Shown here piece after piece: positions 19,902 to 30,362 of a stretch of DNA of 64,000 nt. A program made the position numbers and the translations under genes. The DNA comes from CAJQHK01 sp038142525. GTDB taxonomy: Bacteria > Pseudomonadota > Alphaproteobacteria > Rickettsiales > UBA1997. Position 1 is the first letter of the stretch. Each line of letters starts with the position of its first letter. The stretch is taken from the NCBI GenBank assembly GCA_038142525.1, contig JAYQKE010000015.1:434001-498000 (forward strand), read 5' to 3'. The notes beneath the pieces are model-generated. The model worked only from the letters and a program-made list of their open reading frames with translations, did not search any database and was not told the origin of the DNA.

Positions 19902-20732
19902 ATGAGACATACTTCTTTTTCTCGCAATAATTTCAGTATATCATATATTTTATCTTCTATATATAAAAAAATAGAGGTAAAAATATTTATCCTATTATCC
20001 ATATTTTTCTTGATTTTGGGGATATCGAATAAAGATTTTGAAGATAAAATATCAATGTTCTTTGTAAGTTTGACACTGCCTTTTGTTGAAACCATATCTT
20101 ATCCATTTAATTACATATCTGACATTAGCTATGATTTTCAAGAGCTGGTTAATAGCAAAAAAGAAAATGAATTATTAAAAAAGGAAAATGCTATTCTAAA
20201 AAAAGATCTTTTAGAATCTTTAAGAATTAAAGAGGAAAATCAATATTTAAAAGATTTAATAAATTATGTTAGTTTAAGATCCGTAAAAAATAAATCCTCT
20301 AGAATTATAGGTAGGTCAAATAGGGTGTATAGTGACTCAATATTTATAAAAATAGGTAGCGATCACGACATAAAACAAGATTCTGTTGTGGTTGGTAAAT
20401 ATGCTATGATTGGCAGAATATCACAAGTTGGAAAAAAGAAATCCCGCATATTATTGCCAACTGATATTAATTCTCATATTCCGATCATTACTTCTAGAAG
20501 CAAAAATCGTGGTATTTTAAAGGGCAATAATAGCGAGATAATGGAAATATTATATTTAAATAAGGATCATGGATTAAAAAAAGGCGATATGATTTTTACT
20601 TCTGGCGATGGAGATTCTATGCCTTATGGTATATTAGTTGGTGAGGTTAGCAAGGTCGATGAAGAGAGAGTCTATGCTAAAATGATAGAGGATGTCAATA
20701 GGGCTGACATAGTAATTGTAATAGATTATTAG
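19902..20732 (+). CDS. mreC: Rod shape-determining protein MreC
   Basis: A bitopic membrane protein of the elongasome that links MreB to peptidoglycan synthesis. It has a short cytoplasmic tail, TM helix IFILLSIFFLILGIS near residues 28-45, a coiled coil (KKENELLKKENAILKKDLLE), then the paired beta domains with IGRSNRVYSDSIFIKIGS and GDGDSMPYGILVGEV. The frame is intact at 276 residues. It starts 2 bases after lpxB. No mreB or mreD is present here. A strong hairpin follows about 60 bases downstream. Confidence 0.9.
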   Translation: MRHTSFSRNNFSISYILSSIYKKIEVKIFILLSIFFLILGISNKDFEDKISMFFVSLTLPFVETISYPFNYISDISYDFQELVNSKKENELLKKENAILKKDLLESLRIKEENQYLKDLINYVSLRSVKNKSSRIIGRSNRVYSDSIFIKIGSDHDIKQDSVVVGKYAMIGRISQVGKKKSRILLPTDINSHIPIITSRSKNRGILKGNNSEIMEILYLNKDHGLKKGDMIFTSGDGDSMPYGILVGEVSKVDEERVYAKMIEDVNRADIVIVIDY

Positions 20733-20791
20733 AGAGCTTGCTGGGGAATATTCAAATAACTGTGTAATTTAATTTATGCTCATACTAGCCT

Positions 20792-20845
20792 ATATATAAC
20801 TTTTTTTGTAGCGCCTCAAAGATGGCGAAGGAAAAAGTTATATAT
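20792..20845. terminator. Strong long-stem hairpin after mreC
   Basis: ATATATAACTTTTT (20792-20805) pairs perfectly with AAAAAGTTATATAT (20832-20845). An inner CGCC/GGCG pairing closes around the loop TCAAAGAT. It could terminate the mreC transcript or shield the IS256 remnant from read-through. It might also be the outer end of a mobile element. Confidence 0.55.
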
Positions 20846-20877
20846 GGGCGGACAGAGAGCACTTAATTTAAAATTAA

Positions 20878-21560
20878 ATGACACAAATCATGACTAATAA
20901 AAAAAATAAATTATCATTGGTTGAACAAGATATATTATCTAATATTCAATCTGGCTCAGGCATTACAGATGCTTTTGCTCCTCTTATGAAGCGAGTTATG
21001 GAGGCTACATTACAAGGAGAGCTTGATAATCATCTTGAGAAGGAAGTTGTACAAAAAAATTATCGTAATGGTACATCTAGTAAAACAGTAAAAAGTAGCA
21101 TGGGAGAATTTGAGCTTGAAACTCCTCGTGATAGGAATTCTAACTTTTCTCCTGAAATTATTAAAAAAAGACAGACTGTTATGACAGATGATTTAGATAA
21201 AAAAATTCTAAATCTTTATGCAAATGGCATGTCTTATTCTGATATTCGTGATAATTTGGAAGATATTTATCAAGTTCCAATTAGCAATGGCACTATTAGC
21301 AAAATAACTGATCGCCTTCTTCCTGAATTAGAAGAGTGGCGTAATAGACCTCTTGCGAGTGTTTATTCTATATTGTTTTTAGATGCAATTCACTTTAAGG
21401 TTCGTGAAAATGGTCATGTTGTGTCTAAGGCAGTTTATTCACTTTTGGGAATAGATTCTGATGGTAAGAAAGATATTTTGGGTCTGTATATTAATGAAAG
21501 CGAAGGGGCTAATTTCTGGGCAGGAGTTTTGGCTAGTCTTAAAGAAAGAGGTGTTGAGGG
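20878..21560 (+). pseudogene. IS256-family transposase, 3' part lost (copy A)
   Basis: A mutator-type DDE transposase. The N-terminal 228 residues are intact and recognisable: MKRVMEATLQGELDNHLEK, YRNGTSSKTVKSSMGEFELE, and the first catalytic region LFLDAIHFKVRENGHVVSKA. The frame runs into the IS1 end after LKERGVE near 21560. The rest of the enzyme does not reappear beyond the IS1. Copy B at 35006-35945 carries the missing C-terminal half. Confidence 0.9.
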
Positions 21561-22339
21561 TATTGGCATTGTTAATTTACAATAGATTTTACTAGCAATT
21601 AACATCATTGAGCATAAAATAAGCATTTTAACTCAATAAATCAAACTATGAAATGTTTAAAATGCTCCAGTTCTAACGTTTGCAAAAATGGTAAAATGTA
21701 CGGAATGCGGCGCTATAAGTGTAAAGATTGCAATTATAATTATACAAAAGGCAGAAATTCTAAAGATAGATCAATAAAAAGATTTGCCCTGGAGTTGTAC
21801 CTAGAGGGTCTAGGATTTAGATCTATAGGAAGAATTCTCAAGGTTAGTCATGTAAGTATCTTTAACTGGATCAAGCAATATGGTCAAAATCTTGATTTAT
21901 TGCAAAATAGCCATGAAATATGCGTAACTGAGATAGATGAAATGCACAGCTATATTGGTTCAAAAAAACTCTGTCTGGATCTGGATTGCTGTTGATAGAT
22001 ATGCAAAAGAATTCATCAACTTCGTTGTTGGCGACAGATCTACAAGAACTGGAAAAGAACTTTGGGAAGGAGTAAAAGACAGAGCTAAAGGCATTATAGC
22101 AACGGATTATTGGAAACCGTATGAGAAATTTGTTCCTAAGGACAAGCATATTCAATCCAAGGCACATACTTATACTATCGAGGGCTATAATAGCTTGTTC
22201 AGACACTTCTTGGCTAGAATGAGAAGAAAGAGCAAATGCTACTCTAAATCAATAAAGATGCTTGAATATTCAGTAAAATTATTGATTTTAAAGAGAAATG
22301 GCTTATTATCTATTTTGGATTAACAATGCCGATAATTTT
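21561..22339 (+). mobile_element. IS1-family insertion sequence
   Basis: The left end TATTGGCATTGTTAAT (near 21563) and the inverted right end ATTAACAATGCCGATAAT (near 22321-22338) match an IS1-type terminal repeat. It cut the IS256 transposase. I find no 8-9 bp target duplication, because the DNA to the right belongs to another repeated block, so a later rearrangement has replaced one flank. Confidence 0.8.
21648..22323 (+). pseudogene. IS1-family transposase (InsA/InsB), frame change in an A7 run
   Basis: Part one (21648-21995) has the zinc-finger CLKCSSSNVCKNG...YKCKDCNYNY and a helix-turn-helix (LGFRSIGRILKVSHVSIFNW) ending in DEMHSYIG. Part two (21937-22323) continues NSVWIWIAVDRYAKEFINF, ATDYWKPYEKF and the C-terminal RMRRKSKCYSKS. 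The change is at CAAAAAAAC (21961-21969). IS1 normally uses -1 frameshifting at A-runs. Here the shift needed is +1 (or -2), so RNA-polymerase slippage or a base error is needed to make a full enzyme. Confidence 0.85.
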
Positions 22340-22476
22340 TAGGTAAAATTTGATGATTTTTTAGTGCAATATGCCCATATTGGGCTAAAAATTGGAATTA
22401 TACCAATTCCAATCTTTAAAGCAACCTTTGTTGCTAATTGGAATCAGATATTTTACCTATGATTTTTAAGTTTTAT

Positions 22477-22686
22477 TTATCTATTGTGGCAAGATTTTTT
22501 GATATGAATGAATGTAATTATCATAGCTAAAATGGACCCTATAGTAGCTACAGCCATATCTTTTTGGGCATCCCAAATATCACCTTGCATCCCTAAATAA
22601 GCTTCACCCAATTCAGGATTAACAACTAAAACAAAAAGCCATTCAATAATCTCAAAGAAACCACTAGAGGCTATTACCCCTTTCAT
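22477..22686 (-). pseudogene. 3' fragment of a YjdF-like (DUF2238) membrane protein gene
   Basis: A 69-codon frame whose GFFEIIEWLF, AYLGMQGDIWDAQKDM and AVATIGSILAMI stretches match the conserved C-terminal half of YjdF-type inner-membrane proteins. Its apparent ATG lies inside the IS630 terminal repeat, so the upstream part of the gene was removed or displaced by that insertion. Function of the family is not established. The same fragment occurs at 43648-43857 with one residue changed (VVN to LVN). Confidence 0.75.
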
Positions 22687-23809
22687 AAATTAGTAGACTT
22701 TTAGGGGCATATCTAACACTTTTCTTTTTGAAAAAATTTCTTATTTTTTGCTTATCTCTCTGTAGAGAATATAAATATGATCTGACTATTTTATTTAATT
22801 CTTCTTTTGTATGAATTAACCTATGTTTTACTGCATTTGCCTTAACATCTTGATTAACCAATTCATCTGGATTTAATTCAGGTGAAATATGCTGGAAGAA
22901 AATAGAACTCTATTTTATCTTTATGTTTTTGTTGCCATTCTTTTACTTTTTTAGCATGATGAACTCTTAGATTATCTAATATTAAGAATATTTTCTTATC
23001 TTGGTTTTTAATTAATTGTCTAAGAAATTTAAGAAATATTTCAATATTCATATTTTCTTCATAGACCATAAATCTGAAATGACCATTATTATTGATTGTT
23101 GAAACCATATTTGTACTTACTCTTTTAACTGATTTTGTTAAGACTGGCTGATATTCTTTATTTCCTTTTATTCCATATCCTCTAAGAAAAGAGTGGCTAT
23201 TGTTATTTATTCCCATCTCATCAAGAAAATGAATTTCTCCTTTTTCTTTTTTACATTTATTTTTAATTAAAGGGTAATCTTCTTGTAAAAATTTAGTTAC
23301 TCTTTTTGGGTCTTTGTTAAACGCTTTGGTTAATGGTCTTTGTGGAGTGAATCCCCATTTCTTTAAATAACGGCTTATTGTTGGAACTGATAGGTTAATA
23401 TCAAATTTAGTTCTAATTAATTCTTTAACAGCATTTATAGTCCATAAAGCAAAAGGAAATTTTAACTGTTGAGGATTATTATCAGTTATTATTCTAACAA
23501 TATTAGCACATTGACATGGCTTGAGCTTGGAGATGGTTTGAGGAGGTCTGCCAACTTTATTTTTAATGTTTAATCCATCTTCACCATGTAATCTATATTC
23601 TTTTAACCACTTTCCAAGGGATGACCTGCCAATAGAAAATATTTCCATTACTTCCTTCCAACTCATTTTCTTTTCAACAATACAAGCAACGGCTTGTTTT
23701 CTGATTAACATTTTTGACTCCTGAGATAAATTCCTAATATTTTGTATTTCCATACACAATATTATAAGAGCTTAAATTCTAAAAGTCTACTAATTTATAA
23801 AAGGGGTAA
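22674..23809 (-). mobile_element. IS630-family insertion sequence, copy 1
   Basis: A 1,136-bp element with long imperfect inverted ends of about 32 bp (TTACCCCTTTCATAAATTAG... against TTACCCCTTTTATAAATTAG...), flanked by TA on both sides, as IS630/Tc1 elements require. The left flank is the yjdF fragment. Confidence 0.9.
22685..23759 (-). pseudogene. IS630-family transposase, frameshifted
   Basis: The 293-codon N-terminal frame (22878-23759) has two helix-turn-helix units (MSWKEVMEIFSIGRSSLGKW; FDINLSVPTISRYLKKWGF), then the catalytic IHFLDEMGINNNS and FLILDNLRVHHAKK with two Asp. The third acidic residue, in SPELNPDEL, lies in the next frame (to about 22685). One extra T in GCATATTTCACCTGAA breaks LPAYSPELNPDE. 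The identical break is present in copy 2. Either the element spread after the mutation using another enzyme, or it uses +1 frameshifting to make the whole protein. Confidence 0.88.
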
Positions 23810-23953
23810 TATCTAAATTTTAAGCAAAAATAATTTATCAAATTTTTATAAGAAAATACATTAAAAGTAAGATATTTTTTCTTGTTATTTGTAAAAAATA
23901 AGATCAATATACCTATGTTGCGTCATATGTGTTGCTAATCAATATCGGATATT

Positions 23954-25699
23954 TTGCAAAAACAACAATCCCTAAAAAATTATATTCTAGAAATTGCTAA
24001 TAAATATAAAATTTATTTTTTAGCTTTATTTGTCATTTCTATTTCTGCCTCTCTTTTAGAAATTTCTGTTCATTACAAAATCAAAGAAATTATTGATATT
24101 ATTGTCGCTGAAGAATCGCAATCATTATCTATTCTTTTGGCGCTTTTTATTTTGTATAAATTCATGCATCATGGTATGTTTTTTATTGTTAGGCTTCTTG
24201 ATATTAGATATTCACCAAAATTAGTCACTAAAATTACTACTGATATTTATCAAAAAACCATTGGCCATTCTCTTCATTGGTTTGATTCTCATATGTCGGG
24301 AGAAATTTCTGACAAGATTAATAAATTTCAATCTAATTTTATTGATATTATTCGTCATTTTTTTAGAAGTTTTGTGGTCTTATGGGCTATTATTATTGGT
24401 ATCATATTTTTATTTAAAATCCATTATATTCCAGCTTTAATTCAATTAACATTTTTATTAATTTACTCTCCCATCATTTATTTCTTATTAAAAAAACAAT
24501 TAAAATTAAATGAGTCCTTTGAAAAATCTAACCAGAGAACAACGGGGATTATTAATGATTCTATTGCTAATATTTTTGGTATTAAAATTATCGGCAATTT
24601 GACCAATGAGTTTAAATTAAAATTAACTCCAGCCTTATTAAAAAGGCAAGAGTGGGATAGAAAAGTGCGTAAATTTGATGCTTTTTGGGTTGATAATCTG
24701 GACACATTGATGATTGTGATTATGTCAGTCGCCCAAATTTATCTTTTGGCGCATCTTTATCAAAATGGCCAGATTTCGGCGGGAAGTTTTGCTTTTATTG
24801 CTATGCTGATGTTAAAACTTCATGGCGAAGTTAATAATATTTTAGATTCAATTTTATTTCACATTAATCCTTCAATTGCTGGGATGAGAGCTTCTTATGA
24901 ATTCATTAATGAAAAATATGATATTATTGATGATCAATCTGCTAAAAATATTAAAAATGTTCAAGGTCAGATAGAATTTAAAAATGTTTCTTTTTCTTAT
25001 GATAATTCTAATAAAAAAATTCTAAATAATTTTAATTTAAAAATAAAATCTGGTCAAAAAATTGGCTTGGTTGGTCATTCTGGTTGTGGTAAAACTACGT
25101 TAATTAAAGCTTTAATTCGATATTTTGATATTGATTCTGGAGAAATTAAAATTGATGGTAAAAATATTCAAAATATTAAGCAAAATTCTTTAAGATCTAA
25201 TATTTCTCTTATTCCTCAAGATATTACCATGTTTCACCGCTCTATTTTAGAAAATCTGCAAATTGCTAAATATCAGGCGACAAAAAAAGAGATTATTGCA
25301 GCTTGTAAAAAGGCTAAAATTCATGATGATATTTTAGAAATGAAGAATGTTTATGATTCAATTGTTGGTGAAAGGGGGATTAAGGTTAGTGGTGGCCAGA
25401 GGCAGAGAATTGCTATTGCTAGAGCAATTCTAAAAGATGCTCCTATTTTGATTTTAGATGAGGCCACTTCCTCTCTTGATTCGAAGACTGAAAAAATGAT
25501 TCAGCCAAGTTTGGATCTTTTGATTAAAGATAAGTCAAAAACTGTAATTGCCATTGCCCACCGTCTATCAACTCTAAAAAATATGGATCAAATTATTGTT
25601 ATGGATAAGGGGCGGGTGGCCGAGATTGGTACCCACGATCAATTGCTGAGTGATCAGGATAGCTTATATAAAAAATTATGGGAGCTGCAAGAAATTTAG
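23954..25699 (+). CDS. ABC exporter, fused membrane and ATPase domains (MsbA/Atm1-like)
   Basis: A 581-residue half-transporter that works as a homodimer. The six-helix membrane domain occupies residues ~15-310. The nucleotide-binding domain has Walker A GHSGCGKTTL, Q-loop LIPQDITMF, signature VSGGQRQRIAIARAIL, Walker B PILILDEATSS and the H-loop AIAHRLSTL. No ATG is near the front. An in-frame stop lies at 23936, so TTG 23954 is the best start. It may have lost its native 5' region when the IS630 block arrived just upstream. Substrate cannot be told from the sequence; lipid or peptide export is typical. Confidence 0.88.
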   Translation: MQKQQSLKNYILEIANKYKIYFLALFVISISASLLEISVHYKIKEIIDIIVAEESQSLSILLALFILYKFMHHGMFFIVRLLDIRYSPKLVTKITTDIYQKTIGHSLHWFDSHMSGEISDKINKFQSNFIDIIRHFFRSFVVLWAIIIGIIFLFKIHYIPALIQLTFLLIYSPIIYFLLKKQLKLNESFEKSNQRTTGIINDSIANIFGIKIIGNLTNEFKLKLTPALLKRQEWDRKVRKFDAFWVDNLDTLMIVIMSVAQIYLLAHLYQNGQISAGSFAFIAMLMLKLHGEVNNILDSILFHINPSIAGMRASYEFINEKYDIIDDQSAKNIKNVQGQIEFKNVSFSYDNSNKKILNNFNLKIKSGQKIGLVGHSGCGKTTLIKALIRYFDIDSGEIKIDGKNIQNIKQNSLRSNISLIPQDITMFHRSILENLQIAKYQATKKEIIAACKKAKIHDDILEMKNVYDSIVGERGIKVSGGQRQRIAIARAILKDAPILILDEATSSLDSKTEKMIQPSLDLLIKDKSKTVIAIAHRLSTLKNMDQIIVMDKGRVAEIGTHDQLLSDQDSLYKKLWELQEI

Positions 25700-25828
25700 T
25701 TTTTCAGGGGCTTTTTAAGATCTTAAAGAAGTCAAGAATTGCTATAAAAGCTTTTTATTGATTTATATTAAAAAAAACTTAATTTATAATATTAAAAATC
25801 TTTTAGAATCAAATTTAGTTTAATTTTC

Positions 25829-27256
25829 ATGAGTCAATTACCGATTTTATCTTTCTTGATATTTTTGCCAATTATTGTTGCGGTGGCAATTATATTTTTG
25901 CCAAAAAACCGTATAAATATTGTTGGTATTGGCTTTGTTGCATCTCTAGTTAATTTTCTTATATCTTTAAAATTAATCTTTGATTTTGATAAAAATATAG
26001 AATTCAATTTTATTGAAAAGATTTCCTTAATTAGTAAATATGATATTAATTATCATCTGGGTATCGATGGCATATCGCTTTTTCTTATCTTATTAACAAC
26101 TTTTCTGATACCAATTTGTTTTATAATTAGTAAAAATTCCATTAAGAATTTTGGAAAAGAATATGTTATTTGTTTTTTATTGATTGAATCTTTTGTTATT
26201 GCATCTTTTGCTGCTTTGGATTTGGTGTTATTTTATATTTTCTTTGAAGCAACCTTGATTCCAATGTTTTTAATTATTGGTATTTGGGGTGGCATTAATC
26301 GTATTTATGCTTCTTATAAATTCTTTATCTACACTTTATTTGGCTCCCTATTTTTTCTAATTGCCATTATATATCTTTGTAATGAGTTTGGCACAGCTAA
26401 TATTTTACTTCTTGAACAGAAGGTAAAAACTTTAGATTTTGAAATCACTAAATATTTATTTTTGGCTTTCTTTATTTCTTTTGCCATTAAAATCCCAATG
26501 TTTCCTTTTCACACTTGGTTGCCAGATGCTCACGTTCAAGCTCCAACTTCTGGTTCGGTAATTTTAGCGGGTGTTTTAATTAAGCTTGGCGCTTATGGAT
26601 TTTTAAGATTTTCTCTACCATTTTTTCCTGAAGCTTCTCTTCATTATTCTACATTTATTTTTACTTTGAGCGTGATCGCTATAATTTATACTTCGATAAT
26701 AGCAATTAAGCAGGAAGATATTAAAAAAATGATTGCCTATTCTTCGGTTGCTCATATGGGATTTGTAACTATTGGAATTTTTTCTTTGAATGATCTTGGT
26801 ATTTCAGGGGCCATTATGCAAATTTTAAGTCATGGATTGATTTCTGCTGCACTTTTTATTGCGATTGGTATGATTTATGAAAGAACAAAAACTAGACAAA
26901 TTAAAGATTATGGCGGCTTAGTTAGAAAAATGCCAAATTATGCTTTATTTTTTATGATATTTACCCTTGGTTCGGTTGGCTTGCCAGCAACTAGTGGTTT
27001 TGTTGGTGAGTTTTTGGCAATTATTGGAGTTTTTCAAGTTAGCGCCTTATTTGTTTGACTTGCCACTTGACTTGCCGTTATATTGGGAGCCTGTTATATG
27101 TTGCCATTATATTCTAATATTTTTTATAAGGATTTATCGCCAAAATTAAAAGATATTAAAGATGTTAATAGGGTGGAATATATAGTTTTATTTATTTTAT
27201 CTTTTTTAATAATTCTGTTTGGTGTTTTTCCTAATTTAATTTTATCTTATATTTAA
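25829..27256 (+). pseudogene. nuoM: NADH-quinone oxidoreductase subunit M, two in-frame TGA codons
   Basis: A proton-pumping antiporter-like subunit of respiratory complex I. The frame is intact for 409 codons, with IDGISLFLILLTTFLIP, FEATLIPMFLIIGIWGG, KIPMFPFHTWLPDAHVQAP (the conserved Lys and His) and AYSSVAHMGFV. TGA codons at 27056-27058 and 27068-27070 interrupt the last helix. The same frame then runs on as LAVILGACYMLPLYSNIFYK to TAA at 27254-27256. The two TGAs sit in a 12-bp near-tandem repeat. Reconstructed length of about 475 residues is normal. nuoN follows 5 bases later, while nuoJKL are absent. Confidence 0.9.
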
Positions 27257-27261
27257 TCTAG

Positions 27262-28755
27262 ATGTCATTATTACCTGTAATACCTGAAATCAGCCTTTTG
27301 CTAGGATCTTTCACTATTTTAATGTTTGAAGCTTTTTTTGGCACAAAATTCCAAAATAGCAAAAGGATTTCTTTTATAATATCAATTATCTTTAGTTTTC
27401 TTGCTTTAATATTTTTGGTGAAAAGTTATAGCAACCCAATAATTGCTAATGGTGGCTCTATGTTTAATGGTAGTTTTAGTTTTAACCAATATTTGTTTTT
27501 GATTAAAATTGTACTATATATCTTATTGATTTTATTTATATTTTCCATTTCACATTTTGTTGAAAAGGTTAAATATGGTCCAGAATTTTTAGCTTTGGTT
27601 TTCTTGTCGCTTGTTGGTTCGTCCTTATTAATTTCTTCAAATAATTTATTGTCATTTTATATATCGCTTGAGTTACAGACATTTCCTTTGTATATTATGG
27701 CAGCTTTTAGTAAAAAATCACAAAAATCTGCTGAATCTGCTTTAAAATATTTTATTTTAAGCGCGGTTGCTTCTGGTATTTTATTGTTTGGCATTTCTAT
27801 AGTTTATGGCTTTTCTGGATCGATTGATTTTGATGTTCTTTTAGATAGAACGCAGTTTAAAGTGGGGATATCAAAAATGCTTCTTTTAGGATTTGTCATG
27901 ATTATTAGTACTATGTTCTTTAAGATTGCGGCAGCTCCTTTTCATATTTGGAGTCCTGATGTTTATCAGGGTGCTCCAACTCCAGCCACTAGTTTTTTTG
28001 CAGCAATTTCTAAATTTGCGGCAGTTATTGCAATCATAGAAATATTTAGATTTTTGGCTGTTGCTTGGAATAATATTGATCAAATATTTATTCTAACTGC
28101 TGTTTTGTCTTTGTTGGTTGGTGCTTTTGGCGCTATTAGGCAGACAAATATAAAAAGACTTTTAGCTTATAGTTCTGTTGGTCATATTGGTTTTGTTTTA
28201 TCTTCTTTGGCTATTTTGAACCCAATATATTCATTTTCTGGCTTAACAATTTATATTATTATTTATAGTTTTACTTCTATTGGTGTTTTTGCATTTTTAC
28301 TTTCAATTTATAATTCTAATAAAAGCAAAAATATTGATGATGTCGATGATCAAACATATCACATTAATGCTCTAGCTGGAATGTCTAAAACTAATCCAAT
28401 TTTGACAGCTTCCTTGACAATTCTTATTTTATCTTTTGCCGGAATTCCTCCAATGGCAGGATTTTTCTCAAAATTTTATGTTTTATTTGCAGTTGTAAAT
28501 AATGAAAATTATTTCATCGCATTGGTTGCTATTTTGTCTGCTGTGGTTAGTTGTTTTTATTATTTAAGAATTATTAAAATTATGTATTTTGATGAAAGAA
28601 TTGCTGGCTCCAAAATATCAATTGTCAAATGCAATGCTAATATTGTTGTGATAATTTGTGCTTTGTTATTATTACTTGCTCCTTTATATTTCAACGATTT
28701 TATGAATTTGGTTGAATCTAAAATACCCAATATATTAAGTTATGCCAAGAGATAA
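27262..28755 (+). CDS. nuoN: NADH-quinone oxidoreductase subunit N
   Basis: A 497-residue membrane subunit of complex I, homologous to Mrp-type antiporters, with about 14 helices. Diagnostic stretches are ISLELQTFPLYIMAAF, SAESALKYFILSAVASG, AAAPFHIWSPDVYQGAPTP with the conserved His, and QTNIKRLLAYSSVGHIGF with the conserved Lys. The frame is intact. It overlaps aroA by 14 bases, an odd pairing that probably reflects compaction rather than function. Confidence 0.95.
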   Translation: MSLLPVIPEISLLLGSFTILMFEAFFGTKFQNSKRISFIISIIFSFLALIFLVKSYSNPIIANGGSMFNGSFSFNQYLFLIKIVLYILLILFIFSISHFVEKVKYGPEFLALVFLSLVGSSLLISSNNLLSFYISLELQTFPLYIMAAFSKKSQKSAESALKYFILSAVASGILLFGISIVYGFSGSIDFDVLLDRTQFKVGISKMLLLGFVMIISTMFFKIAAAPFHIWSPDVYQGAPTPATSFFAAISKFAAVIAIIEIFRFLAVAWNNIDQIFILTAVLSLLVGAFGAIRQTNIKRLLAYSSVGHIGFVLSSLAILNPIYSFSGLTIYIIIYSFTSIGVFAFLLSIYNSNKSKNIDDVDDQTYHINALAGMSKTNPILTASLTILILSFAGIPPMAGFFSKFYVLFAVVNNENYFIALVAILSAVVSCFYYLRIIKIMYFDERIAGSKISIVKCNANIVVIICALLLLLAPLYFNDFMNLVESKIPNILSYAKR

Positions 28756-30054
28756 CATATTGGTTAAAAAATCCACCTCACCATTAATTGGCAATATTCC
28801 TATTGCCTCTGATAAATCAATTTCTCACCGTTCTTTAATTTTTTCTGCCTTGGCTAATGGTAAAAATATAATTACCAATCTTTTGGAATCGGAAGATGTA
28901 TTAAATACCGCTAAGGCTTTGCAAAAAATGGGCGTTATTATTAATAAAAAAGATCAGGGAATTTATGAAGTGATTGGCTCTGGTATTTCAGGTCTTATGG
29001 AGCCGGATGATATTCTTGATTTTGGTAATTCTGGAACTGGGGCAAGATTATTGATGGGTTTGGTTGCGCCATTTAAATTTAAAAGTTTTTTTACTGGTGA
29101 TCAAAGCCTCAGATCTAGGCCCATGAAAAGAATTTTTGATCCAATGAGTCAAATTGGCGCAAATATTACTGCTAGACAAGGAGGGTTATTGCCAGCGGTG
29201 ATAGAGGGCACCGATGAACCAATGGCTATTGAATATAAAATGCCAAAGGCTTCGGCGCAAATTAAAGGCTCGATTCTCTTGGCAGCTCTTAATATCGCTG
29301 GCAAAACAACGATTATTGAGCCAGATATTTGTCGCGATCATACTGAAATCATGATGCAATATTTGGGCTTGGATTTAGAAATTAAAAATTTATCTGGAGG
29401 CGGACGTAAAATATCATATCAGGGAATACAAGAATTTAATGCAAAAGATTTATTGGTGCCGGGAGATATATCTTCGGCAGCTTTTTTTATTGTGGCGGCG
29501 TTAATTATTCCAGGATCAAAAATTGAGTTAAAAAATATTGGTATTAGCAAATTAAGAGATGGGATTATTGAGACATTGTTGGAAATGGGTGGTGCTATAG
29601 AAATCATCAATGAAAGAAAAAGCTGTGGAGAGTTAGTGGTAGATATTAAGGTTAGATATTCTGCTTTAAAGGGGCTGAGGTGCCGGCAAATCGTGTGGCT
29701 AGAATGATTGATGAATATCCAATTTTAGCAATTGCGACTTCTCATGCTAATGGTTTAACAAAAATGAACAATCTTTCTGAATTAAAAGTTAAAGAAAGTA
29801 ATAGATTATCGGCAATTTATGAGAATTTGGTTAGGTGCGGAGTAGAAGTAAAAATGGGAGAAGATAGTTTGGAAATCATGGGTGGTTTAAAGAATTTAGA
29901 AACTATTCCAAAAATTACCACCTATTATGATCATCGTATTGCTATGTCCTTTTATATAATGGGCCTGACCATGAAAAATGGAGTCGAAATTGATGATATT
30001 TCTGCAATTAATACCAGTTTTCCAGGTTTTATCAATTTGCTAGAAAATATTTAA
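28742..30054 (+). pseudogene. aroA: 3-phosphoshikimate 1-carboxyvinyltransferase (EPSP synthase), frameshifted
   Basis: The sixth step of the shikimate pathway. Part one (28742-29707) has the substrate-binding SDKSISHRSLIFSALANG, FGNSGTGARLLMGL and SLRSRPMKRIFDPM. Part two (29680-30054) has NNLSELKVKESNRLSAI and YDHRIAMSFYIMGL with the catalytic region. The break lies at a G run near 29672-29675: one more G restores KGAEVPANRVARMIDEYPIL. The total of about 437 residues is normal for the class II-like alphaproteobacterial form. Confidence 0.92.
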
Positions 30055-30362
30055 TATCCATAAATTATAATAAATATGCCTGCCCCCGAAAGAAATCGTA
30101 CTCAATTTGTGCTTAGTTGTTCGGCGGTAGGGTTCCTTACATCTGCATCGTTGGCTGTCTTCGTTCCTGCTTATGTCTATGCTGTCCCATCAGTAACATT
30201 ATATGCGGGATATCTTGGGTTTGCTTAAGAAATGCCCCCTAAAATTCAGACCATTAATTTTTAAATTTCATAGACTATAATTTCTTTAAATTTCGATTTG
30301 GAAGATGGAAAAATATGCTAATATTTTTTCATCTGTTAATTAAAAATTTAATTTAATAAATT

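Larger units (their letters stand above)
22331..23809. repeat. 1,479-bp duplicated block, copy 1 (palindromic DNA, yjdF 3' end, IS630)
   Basis: Nearly identical to 43502-44980 and exactly the same length. The left part (22331-22465) is rich in small dyads: GCAATATGCCCATATTGGGC, ATTGGAATTATACCAATTCC, and GCAACCTTTGTTGC. The right edge coincides with the IS630 end; the flanks beyond differ between copies. Confidence 0.9.

Noticed and set aside
27056..27070. Genome-wide UGA to Trp recoding
   Set aside because: TGA closes several genes in tight ATGA overlaps (HAD/tgt, dxr/SOUL, hisH/lpxB), and conserved Trp are coded by TGG throughout. Two TGAs in one repeat are better explained locally.
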